NCBI RefSeq assembly: GCF_023278565.1
Contig: NC_064679.1
Span: 4,774,001-4,838,000, forward strand
Direction of reading: 5' to 3'
Origin: Colletotrichum lupini
Lineage: Eukaryota > Ascomycota > Sordariomycetes > Glomerellales > Glomerellaceae
DNA: 64,000 bases
Shown here piece by piece: positions 51,301 to 63,140 of the stretch (position 1 is the first letter of the stretch; each line of letters opens with the position of its first letter). The translations under genes were made by a program, and so were the position numbers. Below the pieces are notes generated by a model. The model ran no database searches, was not told where the DNA came from, and saw only the letters and a program-made list of their open reading frames with translations.

Positions 51301-53964
51301 AGAGATAGCGTCTTCTCTTTAATTATTAAAATAATAAGCTTTGGCCTTATTAAATTCGCCCTTTCGGCCGCCTCTATATCCGTTATCTAAGGGACCTTCC
51401 CTTACTATCCGTAAATAAAAGCTTACTTATTAAGAGCTTTTATTACTTTTTATTCGTTTAGCCTCGTATATCCTCTAGAAACTAACGGGGCAAAAAAAGA
51501 GTAGTTAATATTATCGATTTTGTTATAATCTAATTCGTTAGTATAGGGGGTAAGATTTTCTTTATTTTCCGAATCTTTTATAGGGGGTATATATTTTAGG
51601 CCGCTACTTTAGCTACCGTTACTAAGTTCCGTGCCCCCGGATCTGCCCTTATATATAATAAAGAATTAGTTAAACCGATAAGGGCTAGTTTTACTATCTA
51701 CTACCCTCGACTTTTTATACTATTTATACGATTTAATACGCTCTTCCTCGGAGTAGTTACTTAACTAATATCTATTTTTTTGATAAATATAGTATTACCT
51801 CTTTTATTACCCTACCCGTAAGTTAAATCTCTACCTATTTAACGAATCTAGGCCTCTTTATTAATAATTACCGTATCTAGCCTCTTTTCTTTTCTTATTA
51901 TATATTCGATCGACCTAATATTATTAGTAAGGGCCGTCGTATACTTAGAGGTAGGTTTAGCGCGGTATTTTTATTTTAATATTAAAACTAGATCTTAGCC
52001 TCGAGTAAAGCGTCTCGTAGTCTTTAGGTACTTAGTATAAAGTAATTTTTATTTTTAGTATACGCTAGACTACGGTATAGAGATATCCGACTTTCCGCTC
52101 GTTTATCCCCTTATTTAACTAGGTTTTTACTAGCTTATTAATTCGATTAATAAGCTCTTCGAGGATCTCTACTCGCAATTTACCCTTTATTATCCTAGCT
52201 ATAAATATAAAAAAAATCGCTCGTAGCTTAGATAGGAGCTCTAGGTTCTTATTATAAGTCTTAAAGCGGCTTCGGATTACGTTAATTATACTAAGAAAGT
52301 CGTTTCGATCGAGATTACGCACCGCTTTATAGTAATAATTAGAGGCTTTGCCTACGAGTACGATATTAATTACTAAATAGTACTAGTATTCTTTAATTCC
52401 GACTTTTTTGTAATAATTATAAAATATCGTTAGGGTTTCTTATAAGACCTTATACTTCCCCCTAGAGTATAATTTCTTTTTTAGGAAGATCTTTTTAAGG
52501 TCTATAAATTACCTCGTATTCGCTACTAGATTTTTAGTATTTATATATAATCCTTACGTCGCTACGTACTATTAGTAACTTCGGGTCGTCTACCTCTTTT
52601 CTTATTAGCTAATCGGCGCCGAATTTCGTATTAATAATAATAACGAGTTATAGATCGAAATAAGCAGAATTATCGATTATCGTACTTCTAGCACTATATT
52701 TTACCCCAGTATATCCTTTTATAATAATAGATTTCCGTTAGTAATTATAAAGAGGAAATCTAAGTCGTTTACCCTTTTTTTAAATTCGTTAAAGCGATTA
52801 TACGCTCTATTAACTTATACCTAGTTTTATAATATAAATTCCTCTTTTATAATTATTGCTACTAGTATTTCGTATAGCTCTTGCGATTATAATTACGCTA
52901 GTAATACCCCTCGCTTATAGAGGAATTTATTAACTACTTTCGTAATTCCTAGGTTTATGCTCGCGAACTATTTATCTAGCTAGTAGCTAAGGTCGTTTAC
53001 GATCTCGTAGAACAGAGGTTACCCCTATAGCCCCTTTTTCTTATAGACCTTAGTTAAATAGATTAATATTATATTAATTTGCTCGCCGTTAGGCTAATTT
53101 ACGATTCTATATATTTATATCCCCTAATAGTCCGGGTTAATATTTACTTACTTATAAAGGATTAGGATTCTATTTAAGATCGGGTTTCGTCCTCTTCTTC
53201 CTTATCCTAACTTACTAAGGGTCGTGCTCTAGCTTATACTTATATTAGTAGTTACTAGCGTATTTAATTTTAATAGGGGTATATTTAATCCGCGCGCGGG
53301 TCGTAGTAAATCCGTGCTTTTACTACTTAACGAATTTATTAAAGTCTAAGAGATTCCCGCTTCCTCTTACCGTTTCGCTACTACTCTCGTTTTTATTATT
53401 TTTAATAATTACTACTACCTTTTTAAATCGCTAGCTATCGTACTTACTAAGATCCTCTTTTTCGTTTAGTAAAAAAGGGTAGGTTTTAATAGTTCCTTTT
53501 AATAATAGTAGCGGTAGACGTTTATATTACCGTAAGAAGATATAGTAATTAGTCTTAGGATCTTTACTAGTTACTAATTTCCGCTATCCCGTACACTTCT
53601 AGCCTCCTAAGCCTCGTACTCTTTATAATCTTTAAATAGCTTCCTTAGTTAATTTCTAATCGCAGGCCGGCTACGGAAAAGTCGTTTAATAAAAAAGCTA
53701 CTTAGGGCGATAGTAAAAGGCTAGTTACTTAAGTAGTTCTATTAATTAACATAGTTTAATATAGTAAACGTCGACCTTTTATAAGTAGTAAAAGGCTATA
53801 ATTACTTAATTCCGTATAATATTTAAGAATCGCCTCCTTTTTCGTCTACTTTTATAAGGTTAATTAGTATAAATCTCTTATCCCGTATAGTATTAAGAGG
53901 TCGTCTCTTCTACATAGCGAGATACCTTACTAATCTATAATAGTAGAATTTAATTACTAATTAG

Positions 53965-54166
53965 TATTAATATCCCTATTATAAAGTAGTTAGTTCGAAC
54001 TATAGTTAACAAAGAGATTAATTAAACTATATAAATATCTGCGTAGGTATAAAAAGGAGGTTCTAACCGTAGGTTAGGCTAGCTACGATAATCGTAAATA
54101 GGGCCCCTAATTGGCCCCTGCGCAGTCGGCTATATGCCGCGGTCGAATTGGACTTCTAATCCGACA
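53965..54166 (-). repeat. LTR of element C (right copy)
   Basis: Partner of 47652-47853. The outer end is little mutated (GGCCCCTGCGCAGTCGGC). Confidence 0.87.
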
Positions 54167-56023
54167 CTTCTACTCCGCCGCGCTACCGTCGACGGTGACA
54201 TTCTTGAGTTGACTCCCTTCTGGAACCCGCAGCTTAACCCAAACTTCAGCTGGAGGCGCCTTACTGAAACCTAGAACCGTCGTGATGGTAGCCGCCTTCT
54301 CGTCCAGCTGCATATCGAGGTCGACTGATCCCCATTTGGTCGGGGCTCTCTGTACTCCGACCTTACCCTTGCTAAGCCATTTCCTCGGAACGCCTCGTCC
54401 AACTAGCAAAGCATCCTTGTCGGGGTGATCGAATAACAATGCTGCTCTAAGCAAGACGGGGACCGTAAACTGGGAAGGCTGGCAGTATGTGCTGGAACCA
54501 CCTCCAGTTCCGGCAACTTCAGCCGCAAGCCATAAGCCCCTGTTATAGACATGATACAGATGAGAGTATAAGAAGAGCACAAACTCATCAAGGCGGTCCT
54601 GGACAAGCAACGAAAGGGCGTAGCCATATGAAATGAAGCCCAAGATGTCGCGAGTATCAGACCTAAGGGGCGTGACGTTGGCAACGACACCCACGCTAGT
54701 AATTCCGTAGGCGCGCATGGAGTCAATCACCATGTCAGTATGGTTTGATGAGAGCACTGATGCTTGAAGCAGTTCCGAGTAGACCCGGTGCGGCCACCAC
54801 TGAGAGGATGCGTCTCCCTTTTCGGCCAGGTCCTCGAGAACATGGGTTGTTTCATTCGGCAGGACAGGAACATAAGCAGGTGTGAAGTTCCTTTGGATCC
54901 ATTGGTCCAATTTGAGGGATGTCTGGTTTATGAGCTGCTCAGCGCGAGTGTTCCAGTCGTTGGCATGGTCGGCAAATGTCTCAATCTTGCTAAGATCCTT
55001 AAGACCGCGAGCAGCGAACGCCGCATTGTTCCAGTACGGTTTCTCGAATCGCCATGCATCGTTTCTCAGTGCAGCATCAGATTCGCTCCAGCCAGAAATG
55101 AGGCCGTAGTATGGATCATCTTTAGGCAGCTTCAAGTTCTCGTCTTGGCGCGCGGTGAGCATGTTGGCCCAGGCGAGGATCTTCGTCTTGTACTTCTCCG
55201 GAAACGCAGTGTCGCCCGTGTACTGGACATAGCGTGCGATCAAAGAAAGTGACATGCCGAACTGGGGCACGGCAGGCCCACGCATCTTGATGGCTCCGTT
55301 GTCGTAGACATACCAGTCCATGTAGTTCTCAAGGATGGCCTTGGCCTGAGCAAATCGTCCCCAGGCCAAGTTAGCTGTGAGCGACATGGTCATGATGTCT
55401 TGGAAGCCGTCATATTCTGATCCGCCATAGTCGCGTTCAAAGGCACCGTACCTCGGAGTGACACCTCCAGCGCGACCAACAAGCTCTACAGCAAAGGCAT
55501 GTTTTCCAATATCCGACCAACTCTCATCCGGAAGAGTCAAAGATATTTCGTCTTTGACGTGCGAGTCCCAGTAGTCGGCGAACCGCATCAAAGCAGGGTA
55601 AAAGTCATCGGCAGTAGGATGCGCCTTCAAGGGCAGGAACTGCTTGTAATCCAGAGCATACTTCTGTGCACGCAGGACTCCGCCCTTGACATACTTGATA
55701 GAGAACCAAATGTGAACGATATCGGGATCTGGAGAGTCGACGTCGGCGAATGTAGTGATATCAACCCAGTCGGTTGTGTCAACGAGGCCCCGGTAAATCT
55801 TTCGAGAAGCAGGCATCCATCCGTTGAGCAAGCCATCGAAAGTGTAATTAGAGTGAGTTCCGTCTGCAGCCTCCGACATGTCATTCCAGGGTGCGTAGTT
55901 CTTTGTCATGGACTGCCAGTCCAGGGCCATCGTATCGTTAGCCTGGACGTTTCCAAGGTACACATCCCACGGCAGGAAGGACAGGTCGATGACGTCGCGA
56001 ACGTGTTCCTCAATAGGTTCACC
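54167..56023 (-). pseudogene. Six-hairpin glycosidase-like protein, fragment cut at both ends
   Basis: An open frame of about 619 codons running from the edge of element D (56023) to the edge of element C (54167). It has no start codon of its own: reading is open right up to the LTR (GEPIEEHVRDVIDLSFLPWD precedes the first Met). The composition is that of a large secreted (alpha/alpha)6-barrel protein. It has aromatic-rich helices and conserved-looking stretches such as GWSESDAALRNDAWRFEKPY, SQWWPHRVYSELLQA, GLWLAAEVAGTGGGSS and VLLRAALLFDHPD. A C-terminal beta domain follows. It probably acts on polysaccharide or glycans, but neither CAZy family nor catalytic acids can be fixed. The stop TAG at 54172-54170 is inside the duplicated target site. 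The N-terminus must lie beyond element D, outside the window. Confidence 0.8.
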
Positions 56024-56227
56024 TATTAGTATCCCTATTATAAGGTAGTTAGTTCGAACCGTAGTTAATGAAGAGATTAATTAAATATATAAATATTTAC
56101 GTAATAAGTATAAAAAAGAGGTTCTAACTATAGGTTAAACTAGCTATAATAATTATAAATAGGGCCCCTAATTAGCCCCTACATAGTTAGCTATATACTA
56201 CGGTTAAATTAAATTTCTAATTTAATA
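56024..56227 (-). repeat. LTR of element D
   Basis: 204 bp, colinear with the family 1 LTRs at 30194 and 47652, with more C-to-T/G-to-A changes. Confidence 0.85.
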
Positions 56228-59200
56228 CTAACTTTCTCTTTTTTTTATTAATTTAAATACTATAATTAGAAATATAATTTAACCTTAGGCCCGTTTATTA
56301 AGTCGTTTATTTTTTTTATTTTTTTTATTTTTTTTATATAACTTATCTTTTTATTTATATATTAACTTTTTTATTATTTATAAATTACTTTAACCCCTTA
56401 TTAAGTATTATTTTTATAAAAGCGTTAGCGAGGTTATTATTATTATTAATTTAATAGATTTTAAATATTTTATGCCTTTTATATAATTACTTAAGGGTTA
56501 TAATATTAATTATAAGCCTCTTTTTTTTTATTATCCCTAATTTAACGAAGTATTTATATAATAAATAAAAATTAATATAAATAACTATTAGAATAAGTAA
56601 AAAGTTAAGTTAATTAATAATTTTCTTTAGTATTATTAAAATTATATAAGAAAGATTAACGCCGTTAATTATATTATAAATTTTTAATATAAATATACTC
56701 CTCGTTACTTATTTATTTTTAGTTAATAAGTAATAGATTATATTATTATATATAGTAAACTTACTTTTATTTATACTCTCGTTAACTAGGATAATAATAT
56801 ATTTTAATTATAAAATAAGGTTATTATTATTTATGAATAACTTATTAATAAAGACATAGAGCTTATTAATTACTAAGTTAATTAGGTAATAAACGAAGCC
56901 TCGGTTAAGATTTATTTATTATTATTTAAGCCGCTTATTAAGTATTTTAATATTTTATTTAATTAGATCCGTAGCTTACGCTACTTTAACGTAATTAAAA
57001 ATCGCTTTAAGTTAATAAATACTTATAATATATACCCCTTATATAAGCTTAGCCTTATATTACTTCTTAACGTTAATTATATTTAAATTAATAAGGTTAA
57101 TATTTTTACCCTATTCTTTTCATTAAAAAACGACGGTTTCCTTTTTAATAATAAGAATCCTACTATTAGATATTAGGGGGGTATTTATTATAAGGACTTC
57201 TTTTAGTTTTGTTATAAAGCCCGCTTTTTAAAACTCTTTATTTTCCTTTTTTATAAAATTAATATTAAATAGGCCTAACATATTATTAGTTTATATTCTA
57301 ATGATCTTAAATTAATTATTTTTATATTTAGAAACTAATAAGTACGGGTTATACGTAGATATAATTATTAATAATCAATTAATATAAAAGTTATAATAAG
57401 TAGCTTATTAATAAGTACCTAATTCTACGAGCCTATATAGTAACTTAAGTACTTTAATAATCGTATTTTCTAAGTACTCATTAGCTATTCCTTTTAGTAA
57501 ATAGGCTAGGATTTTCTTTATAAGCCCTATAATTAATTAGGTATATACCTAGGTAATATTATAGCTCTAAATCTTATATCCCTTCTTCTATAGTAGTATT
57601 ATTAATATTATTATTAATCGTTAGCTATAGTATTATATAATAAGCAATTATATAAGTAGCGTCGCTTTTTTAACATCGCCGTACCCCTAAATTACGTATT
57701 TAAACTTCTTATATAACTAGGGTATTCTTTTTTCTTTCATTTTACGAACTATTTACGATTTAAATATATAGAAGTTTATATATTTCTCTAGGTTATAAAA
57801 GATAAATTAATAAACCCCTCGATTATAAAAAGTATTTATTTTAATAAGATCTAATCTTTTATATAGCTTTTTAATAGTTATAATTATACTTTTTTTATGT
57901 AATTTAATTACTAGTTCGAAATCGGCTTTCTCTTTTATTATATAAAGAATATTAATTACCTCGTTATTAATAATAAATTATTACGTTAGGGCTTATTATC
58001 GTAGTTTTTTATAGCGTCTTATTATTAATATTAGTACCCTTGTAGTAATTTCCTTTTTTTATTTTTTTATTAATATTATTATAACGATCTCGTTAAAGAT
58101 AATTTCCTATTTCTTTATTATAGGTTATATAGTTTCCCCTAGCTCTTTCTTTTTATAAATTAAAAATTATTTCGCTAAGATCTATATAATATAGTCTAAT
58201 TACTATAATTAATACTTCGAGGGGCTAGTTACGATCCTTTATAACTACGTAAGAGCGTTTATTAATAAAGATTGATTTATATAGCCTAGCCTATTATTAA
58301 GTAGTTTTATATTATACTTAAATATCCGAATTTAATAATATATCTAAATTAACCCCTATATCGGGCCTATTGCGCATAGTAATTACTTTATTAACTTACT
58401 TTTTTATATTTACCTTATATAGTACCCGTATTATTTTTTTAATTACTTAGGCTCGTTAGCTTATATTTAGTAATAATAATAAGGCTAAGGTCGTTCTTAA
58501 GTATACCCTAAATATTAATAGCGTTAATATAAGCCTATTAAGCTCTATAGTATTATTATAGTATTTAAGTATTATTTAAAAGTATTTATTATTAATAAAA
58601 TCCGGATTTTCTTTTTTAATAATTCTAAACGCCCTTTTTAATTATTAATATACCCTTTTTACTTTTTTAATATTATAGTACGCTTTAATAAGTACGACTT
58701 TTAGCTATATACTATAAGCCGTTATATTTTCTTTAAATTTTACCGATTTAAAACTAATATTAGCGTCGGTTTTAATACTATTTAGTAGTCCTTAGTATAT
58801 ATCGATCTATCCTTTTTATAGGGCTACTTATATTATTTTTATTTATAAATCCTAAAAGAATTACCCTACTTAAAAAGATATAGCTATATTAATTATATAT
58901 AGGACTAGCCGACTATTTAAATAGAAGATATTAACAACGATTTCCTAATTAAAGTTAAGCTTATTACGTAATTTAAATTTAAATTTACGTAGGCTCTGCG
59001 TATTTATTTAGTATTAATAGTATATTTTTATTAATTACTTTAGCGCCCCTATTTTAATATTATTATTATTTAAGTATTTTAAGAAGTTATATAGCCTCGT
59101 AACTAACGGGTACCTAAATTTCTAATATAGTTATCTAAGCTTACTTTTTATTAAATAATTAATTAACTTCGTATTATTAATAAGCTTTATAAATATATAC

Positions 59201-59463
59201 CCCTATTATTATTTAACTATTTTAAAATACTTACTACTAGAGATTTTGTTCTTCGTATTATTAAATATAATACTTAGTCGATTTATATTTTTTAAATATA
59301 AGAGAAATAGGGTATTAATAGGTAAAATATAGGAAGTTATTATTTTAAAATACGTGTCTACTTCTACCGTACTTAGGGTAACGATTTCCTTACCTAGGCC
59401 GAAGCTAATTCTTATAATACCCGTTATTAATATATTAAGTATTATTAATATAATCTTTTATAG

Positions 59464-60558
59464 CCCCCCGATAGAGTAATCTGCCGGGGCCGTACTATAT
59501 ATTACGTATTAAGGAAAACTAGGTATATTACGCTCTATACTCAATTATTAATTAAAATAGCTCCCGACTTTCCCCCGCATAAAGTCCTTTAAATTCTAAC
59601 TATCTAAAGGGCGAGCTATACCTACTTCAATATATATAAAACCTCCTAGTACTAGCCCGCATAAATAACTAAATCCCGTATTATATACTCTTTCTTATTA
59701 AGAGTTAAGGGGCCCCTTATATATTCCCTTACGTTTATAATATAGCCCGTATTAAAGGGATTTTTAGTTTTATAAAATATAATTTCTAAGTTAATATTAA
59801 TATACTAAATCTTAACGTCCGTACTAGCCTAGTTATTTATAACGTTCGTATTATTACCTAGCTAAATTCCGTATTATTAAAAAGTACTTTACTAATCCTC
59901 GGGTATACTTATATTAATTATAATAATTATAGCGTTAAGCTAGCTAAGGGCGCCTAGCCTAAGAGGGGTAGACTTATTAACGGGTATTTTTAACTTATTA
60001 ATTACTAACTATATACTAAGAATAGAGTAGTAGTTTATATATTAATAAGCTTATTTAATAAATTTATTTAGTAGATTTATTTAGTTTAAATAAAAAGTAG
60101 TTTTAAATAATATTAGAAGCGATAAGGATAAAAAGAATCTTTACGAGCTCTAAAAAGTAGTAAATATTAGCTTATTTAGCCCTTTTTTTAAAAACCTCTA
60201 TATTATTATTAAAGTTTAGAACCTCTATAATTAAGGAAGGCTATTTTTAATTATTACGGCTAACTATTATAGTTAATTATTATAGCTAACCTCTATTATT
60301 AACTTTTCTAACTAGCGCTACTACGTAAGTATATTACTTAGCTTATTATTAGTAAGTAGCTAAAGAGGGTAGCTTACCTATCCCGAGTTATATAGCGGTT
60401 TTTATATTAAAATTATTATATTATATTAAGCGCGTACTTAAGGTATATTGTGCGTATTATATAGTTAAAGAGTATACCGTATTATATAATTTCTTTTAAA
60501 AGCGTAATTCTATTAAGGTCGATCTTTTATACTTATAAAGCCGGAAAAAAACTACTAT
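59464..60558 (+). mobile_element. 1.1-kb nested repeat, copy 1
   Basis: Interrupts element D. The 14-base string ATAATCTTTTATAG occurs on both sides (59450-59463 and 60559-60572), and element C has a single corresponding site near 51083-51093. The body contains AATCTGCCGGGG near its left end and GCCGGAAAAAAACTACT at its right end. It matches 62027-63140 in inverse orientation along its length. It has no open frame. Probably a non-autonomous DNA element. The duplication is too long for a typical class II element, so part of the match may be chance after RIP. Confidence 0.7.
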
Positions 60559-62026
60559 ATAATCTTTTATAGCGCTTAGAATTACTTTTTCTTTCTTATT
60601 AACTATTATAATACTTTAGTATTTAAGATAATTTTATAAAAATTATTTAAGCCGTACTTTTTACTTATATAAAATACTTATACGAGCTTAGTATTTAAAT
60701 AATTTAAATAATATAAAAAGGACCCTTTTAGCTACTCTTAGATTTATTTAGTATTATATTCTTTTTTTTTAAATATTAAGAGAGGTAATATCTTTTTTTT
60801 AAGTATTAAGAGAATAGGCTTTAGTCTTATTAAATTTACTTTTTTAGCCGCCTCTATATACGTTATTTAAGGGACCTTTTCTTATTATTTATAAATAAAA
60901 GCCTATTTATTAAGAGCTTTTATTACTTTTTATTTATTTAGCTTTATATATTTTCTAGAGGCTAACGGGGTAAAGAAAGAGTAGTTAATATTATTAACTT
61001 TATTATAATTTAATTTATTAATATAGGGGGTAAGATCTTCTTTATTTTTTAAACTCTTTATAGGGGGCGGATATTTTAGGCTACTACTTTAGTTACTATT
61101 ACTAAGTTCCGTACCCCTAGATTTACCCTTATATATAATAAGGAATTAGTTAAATTAATAAGGGCTAGTTTTACTATTTATTACCCTCGATGTTTTATAC
61201 TATTTATATAATTTAATACGCTCTTTTTTAGAGTAATTACTTAATTAATATTTATCTTTTTTATAAATATAATATTACTTTTTTATAAATATAATATTAC
61301 TTTTTTATTACTCTATTTATAAGTTAAATCTTAGCCTATTTAATAAATCTAGGCTTCTTTATTAGTAATTACCGTATCTAGCCTCTTTTTTTTTTTTTTT
61401 TAATTAACTTAATATTATTAATAAGGGCCGTTATATATTTAGAAATAAGTTTAGCGCAGTATTTTTATTTTAATATTAAAGCTAGATCTTAGCCTTAAGT
61501 AGAGCGTTTTGTAGTTTTTAAGTACTTAATATAAGGTTATTTTTATTTTTAATATATACTAAATTATAATATAAAAATATTCAACTTTTTACTCGTTAGT
61601 TTCCTTATTTAGTTAGGTTTTTACTAACTTATTAAGTTAATTAATAAGCTTTTCAAGGATCTCTATTTGTAATTTACCCTCTATTATCCTAGTTATAAAT
61701 ATATAAAAAATCGCTCGTAGCTTAAATAGGAGCTCTAGGTTCTTATTATAGGTCTCGAAGTAGCTTCGGATTATATTAATAATATTAAAAAAGTCGTTTT
61801 AATCGAGATTACGTACCGCTTTATAATAATAATTAGAGGCTTTACTTACGAGTATAATATTAATTATTAAATAGTATTAATATTCCCTAATTTTAACTTT
61901 TTTATAATAATTATAAAATATTATTAGGGTTTTTTATAAGACCTTATACTTCCCCTTAGAGTACAATTCCTTTTTTATAAAGATCTTTTTAAGGTTTATA
62001 AATTACTTTATATTTATTATTATATA

Positions 62027-63140
62027 GTGGTTTTTTTCCGGCTTTATAAGTATAAAAGATCGACCTTAACGGGATTACGCTTTTAAGGGAAATTATATAA
62101 TATAGTATACTTTTTAACTATATAATACGTATAATATATCTTAAGTACGCGCTTAACGTAATATAGTAATTTTAATACGAAAACTGCTATTTAATTTAGG
62201 ATAAGTAAGCTACCCTCTTTAGTAATAGCGCCGGTTAAAAAGGTTAATAATAAAGGTTAGTTATAATAGTTAGCCGTAATAATCGGCTATAATAGTTAGA
62301 AGCGGCCTTCCTTAACTACAGAGGTTTTAAACTTTAATAGCGACGTAGAGGTTTTTAAAAAAAGGGCTAAATAGGCTAATATTTACTACTCTTTTACCGT
62401 ACTAAAGCTCGTAAAGATTCTTTTTATCCTTATTATTTTTAATATTACCTAAAGCTACTCTCTATTTAAACTAAATAAATTTACTAAATAAATCTACTAA
62501 ATAAACTTATTAATATATAAACTATTATCTAAATAGCTAGTTAAATAATTAGTTAAGAAGTTAGCTAGTTAAAATATTACCTCGACGAGAACCTAAAAAT
62601 ACTTATTAATAAGTCTACCCCTCTTAGACTAAGCGCCCTCGGCTAGCTTAATACTATAGCTATCGTAACTAATATAAGTATACTTAAAGATTAGTAAAGT
62701 ACTTTTTAGTAGTACGGAATTTAGTTAAATAATAATACGAACGTTATAAATAACTAGGCTAATATAGACGTTAAGATTTAGTATATTAATACTAGCTTAA
62801 TTATAATAATTATAATAAACGGGTTAGAAATATATAGGGTTAGGTTAATAAGCTAGTGCTTTAAACAGCTCCTACGGGACCCCCCGGGTAATAATAATAC
62901 CTATATAAAAAAATAGATTATACTAGACCTAACTACTTATATAAGCTAGTACTAGGAGGTCCTATACGTATTAAAATAAATAAAGCTCGCCCTATAAGTA
63001 AGTAGTAAAAAGTTAGGAGCTATTAATAAAAGGGAGATAATAGTTAAGTTAGTTAATTATTATTTTAATTAGTAATTAGATATAGAGCGCATTATACCTA
63101 GTTTTCCTTAACACGTAATATATAATATAGCCCCGGCAGA
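62027..63140 (-). mobile_element. 1.1-kb nested repeat, copy 2 (inverted)
   Basis: Inverted copy of 59464-60558. It starts near AGTGGTTTTTTTCCGGC (62034 on) and ends near CCCCGGCAGATCACT (about 63130-63145). The left flank is element D internal sequence, while the right flank (63145 on) does not match element D or C. The insertion site is therefore rearranged or lies at a boundary with another repeat. Confidence 0.65.

Larger units (their letters stand above)
47652..54166 (-). mobile_element. Copia LTR retrotransposon, element C (family 1), internally deleted
   Basis: A 6515-bp copy of family 1 with 202-bp LTRs (47652-47853 and 53965-54166), starting TGTTAG and ending CCGACA. Target duplication CTTCC (47647-47651) versus CTTCT (54167-54171). 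It is in minus orientation. Relative to element A it lacks about 0.9 kb, matching A at about 36190-37090, next to the gag end. A Copia RNase H region is still readable at about 48050-48350 (minus). Inserted into the last exon of the glycosidase-like gene. Confidence 0.88.
56024..62026 (-). mobile_element. Copia LTR retrotransposon, element D (family 1), nested and incomplete in window
   Basis: Begins with a family 1 LTR (56024-56227, TATTAGTATCCC, where TG has become TA). It then follows the internal sequence of element C to about 62026, where homology stops at a 1.1-kb inverted repeat. It is more heavily mutated than A or C. A 1.1-kb insert sits at 59464-60558. The second LTR is not in the window, so the far end and target duplication are unseen; TCACC (56019-56023) would be the left duplication copy. 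It cuts the glycosidase-like coding sequence. Confidence 0.82.

Noticed and set aside
50832..52322. Small minus-strand frames (79 and 67 codons) inside element C
   Set aside because: Chance survival in RIP-mutated Copia sequence; they are pieces of a dead polyprotein, not genes.
54764..55252. 162-codon plus-strand frame (also 55499-56029)
   Set aside because: Antisense shadows of the glycosidase-like gene.
54167..56023. Gene capture by a retrotransposon, because coding sequence is flanked by two LTR elements
   Set aside because: The two LTRs belong to separate elements: C has both its own LTRs and a duplication, and the coding frame continues beyond C. Two insertions into a resident gene explain the data better.
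59464..63140. Inverted repeat pair as one large palindromic element
   Set aside because: Element D internal sequence (RNase H-distal region, about 60573-62026) lies between the copies and is colinear with element C, so the copies are separate insertions.
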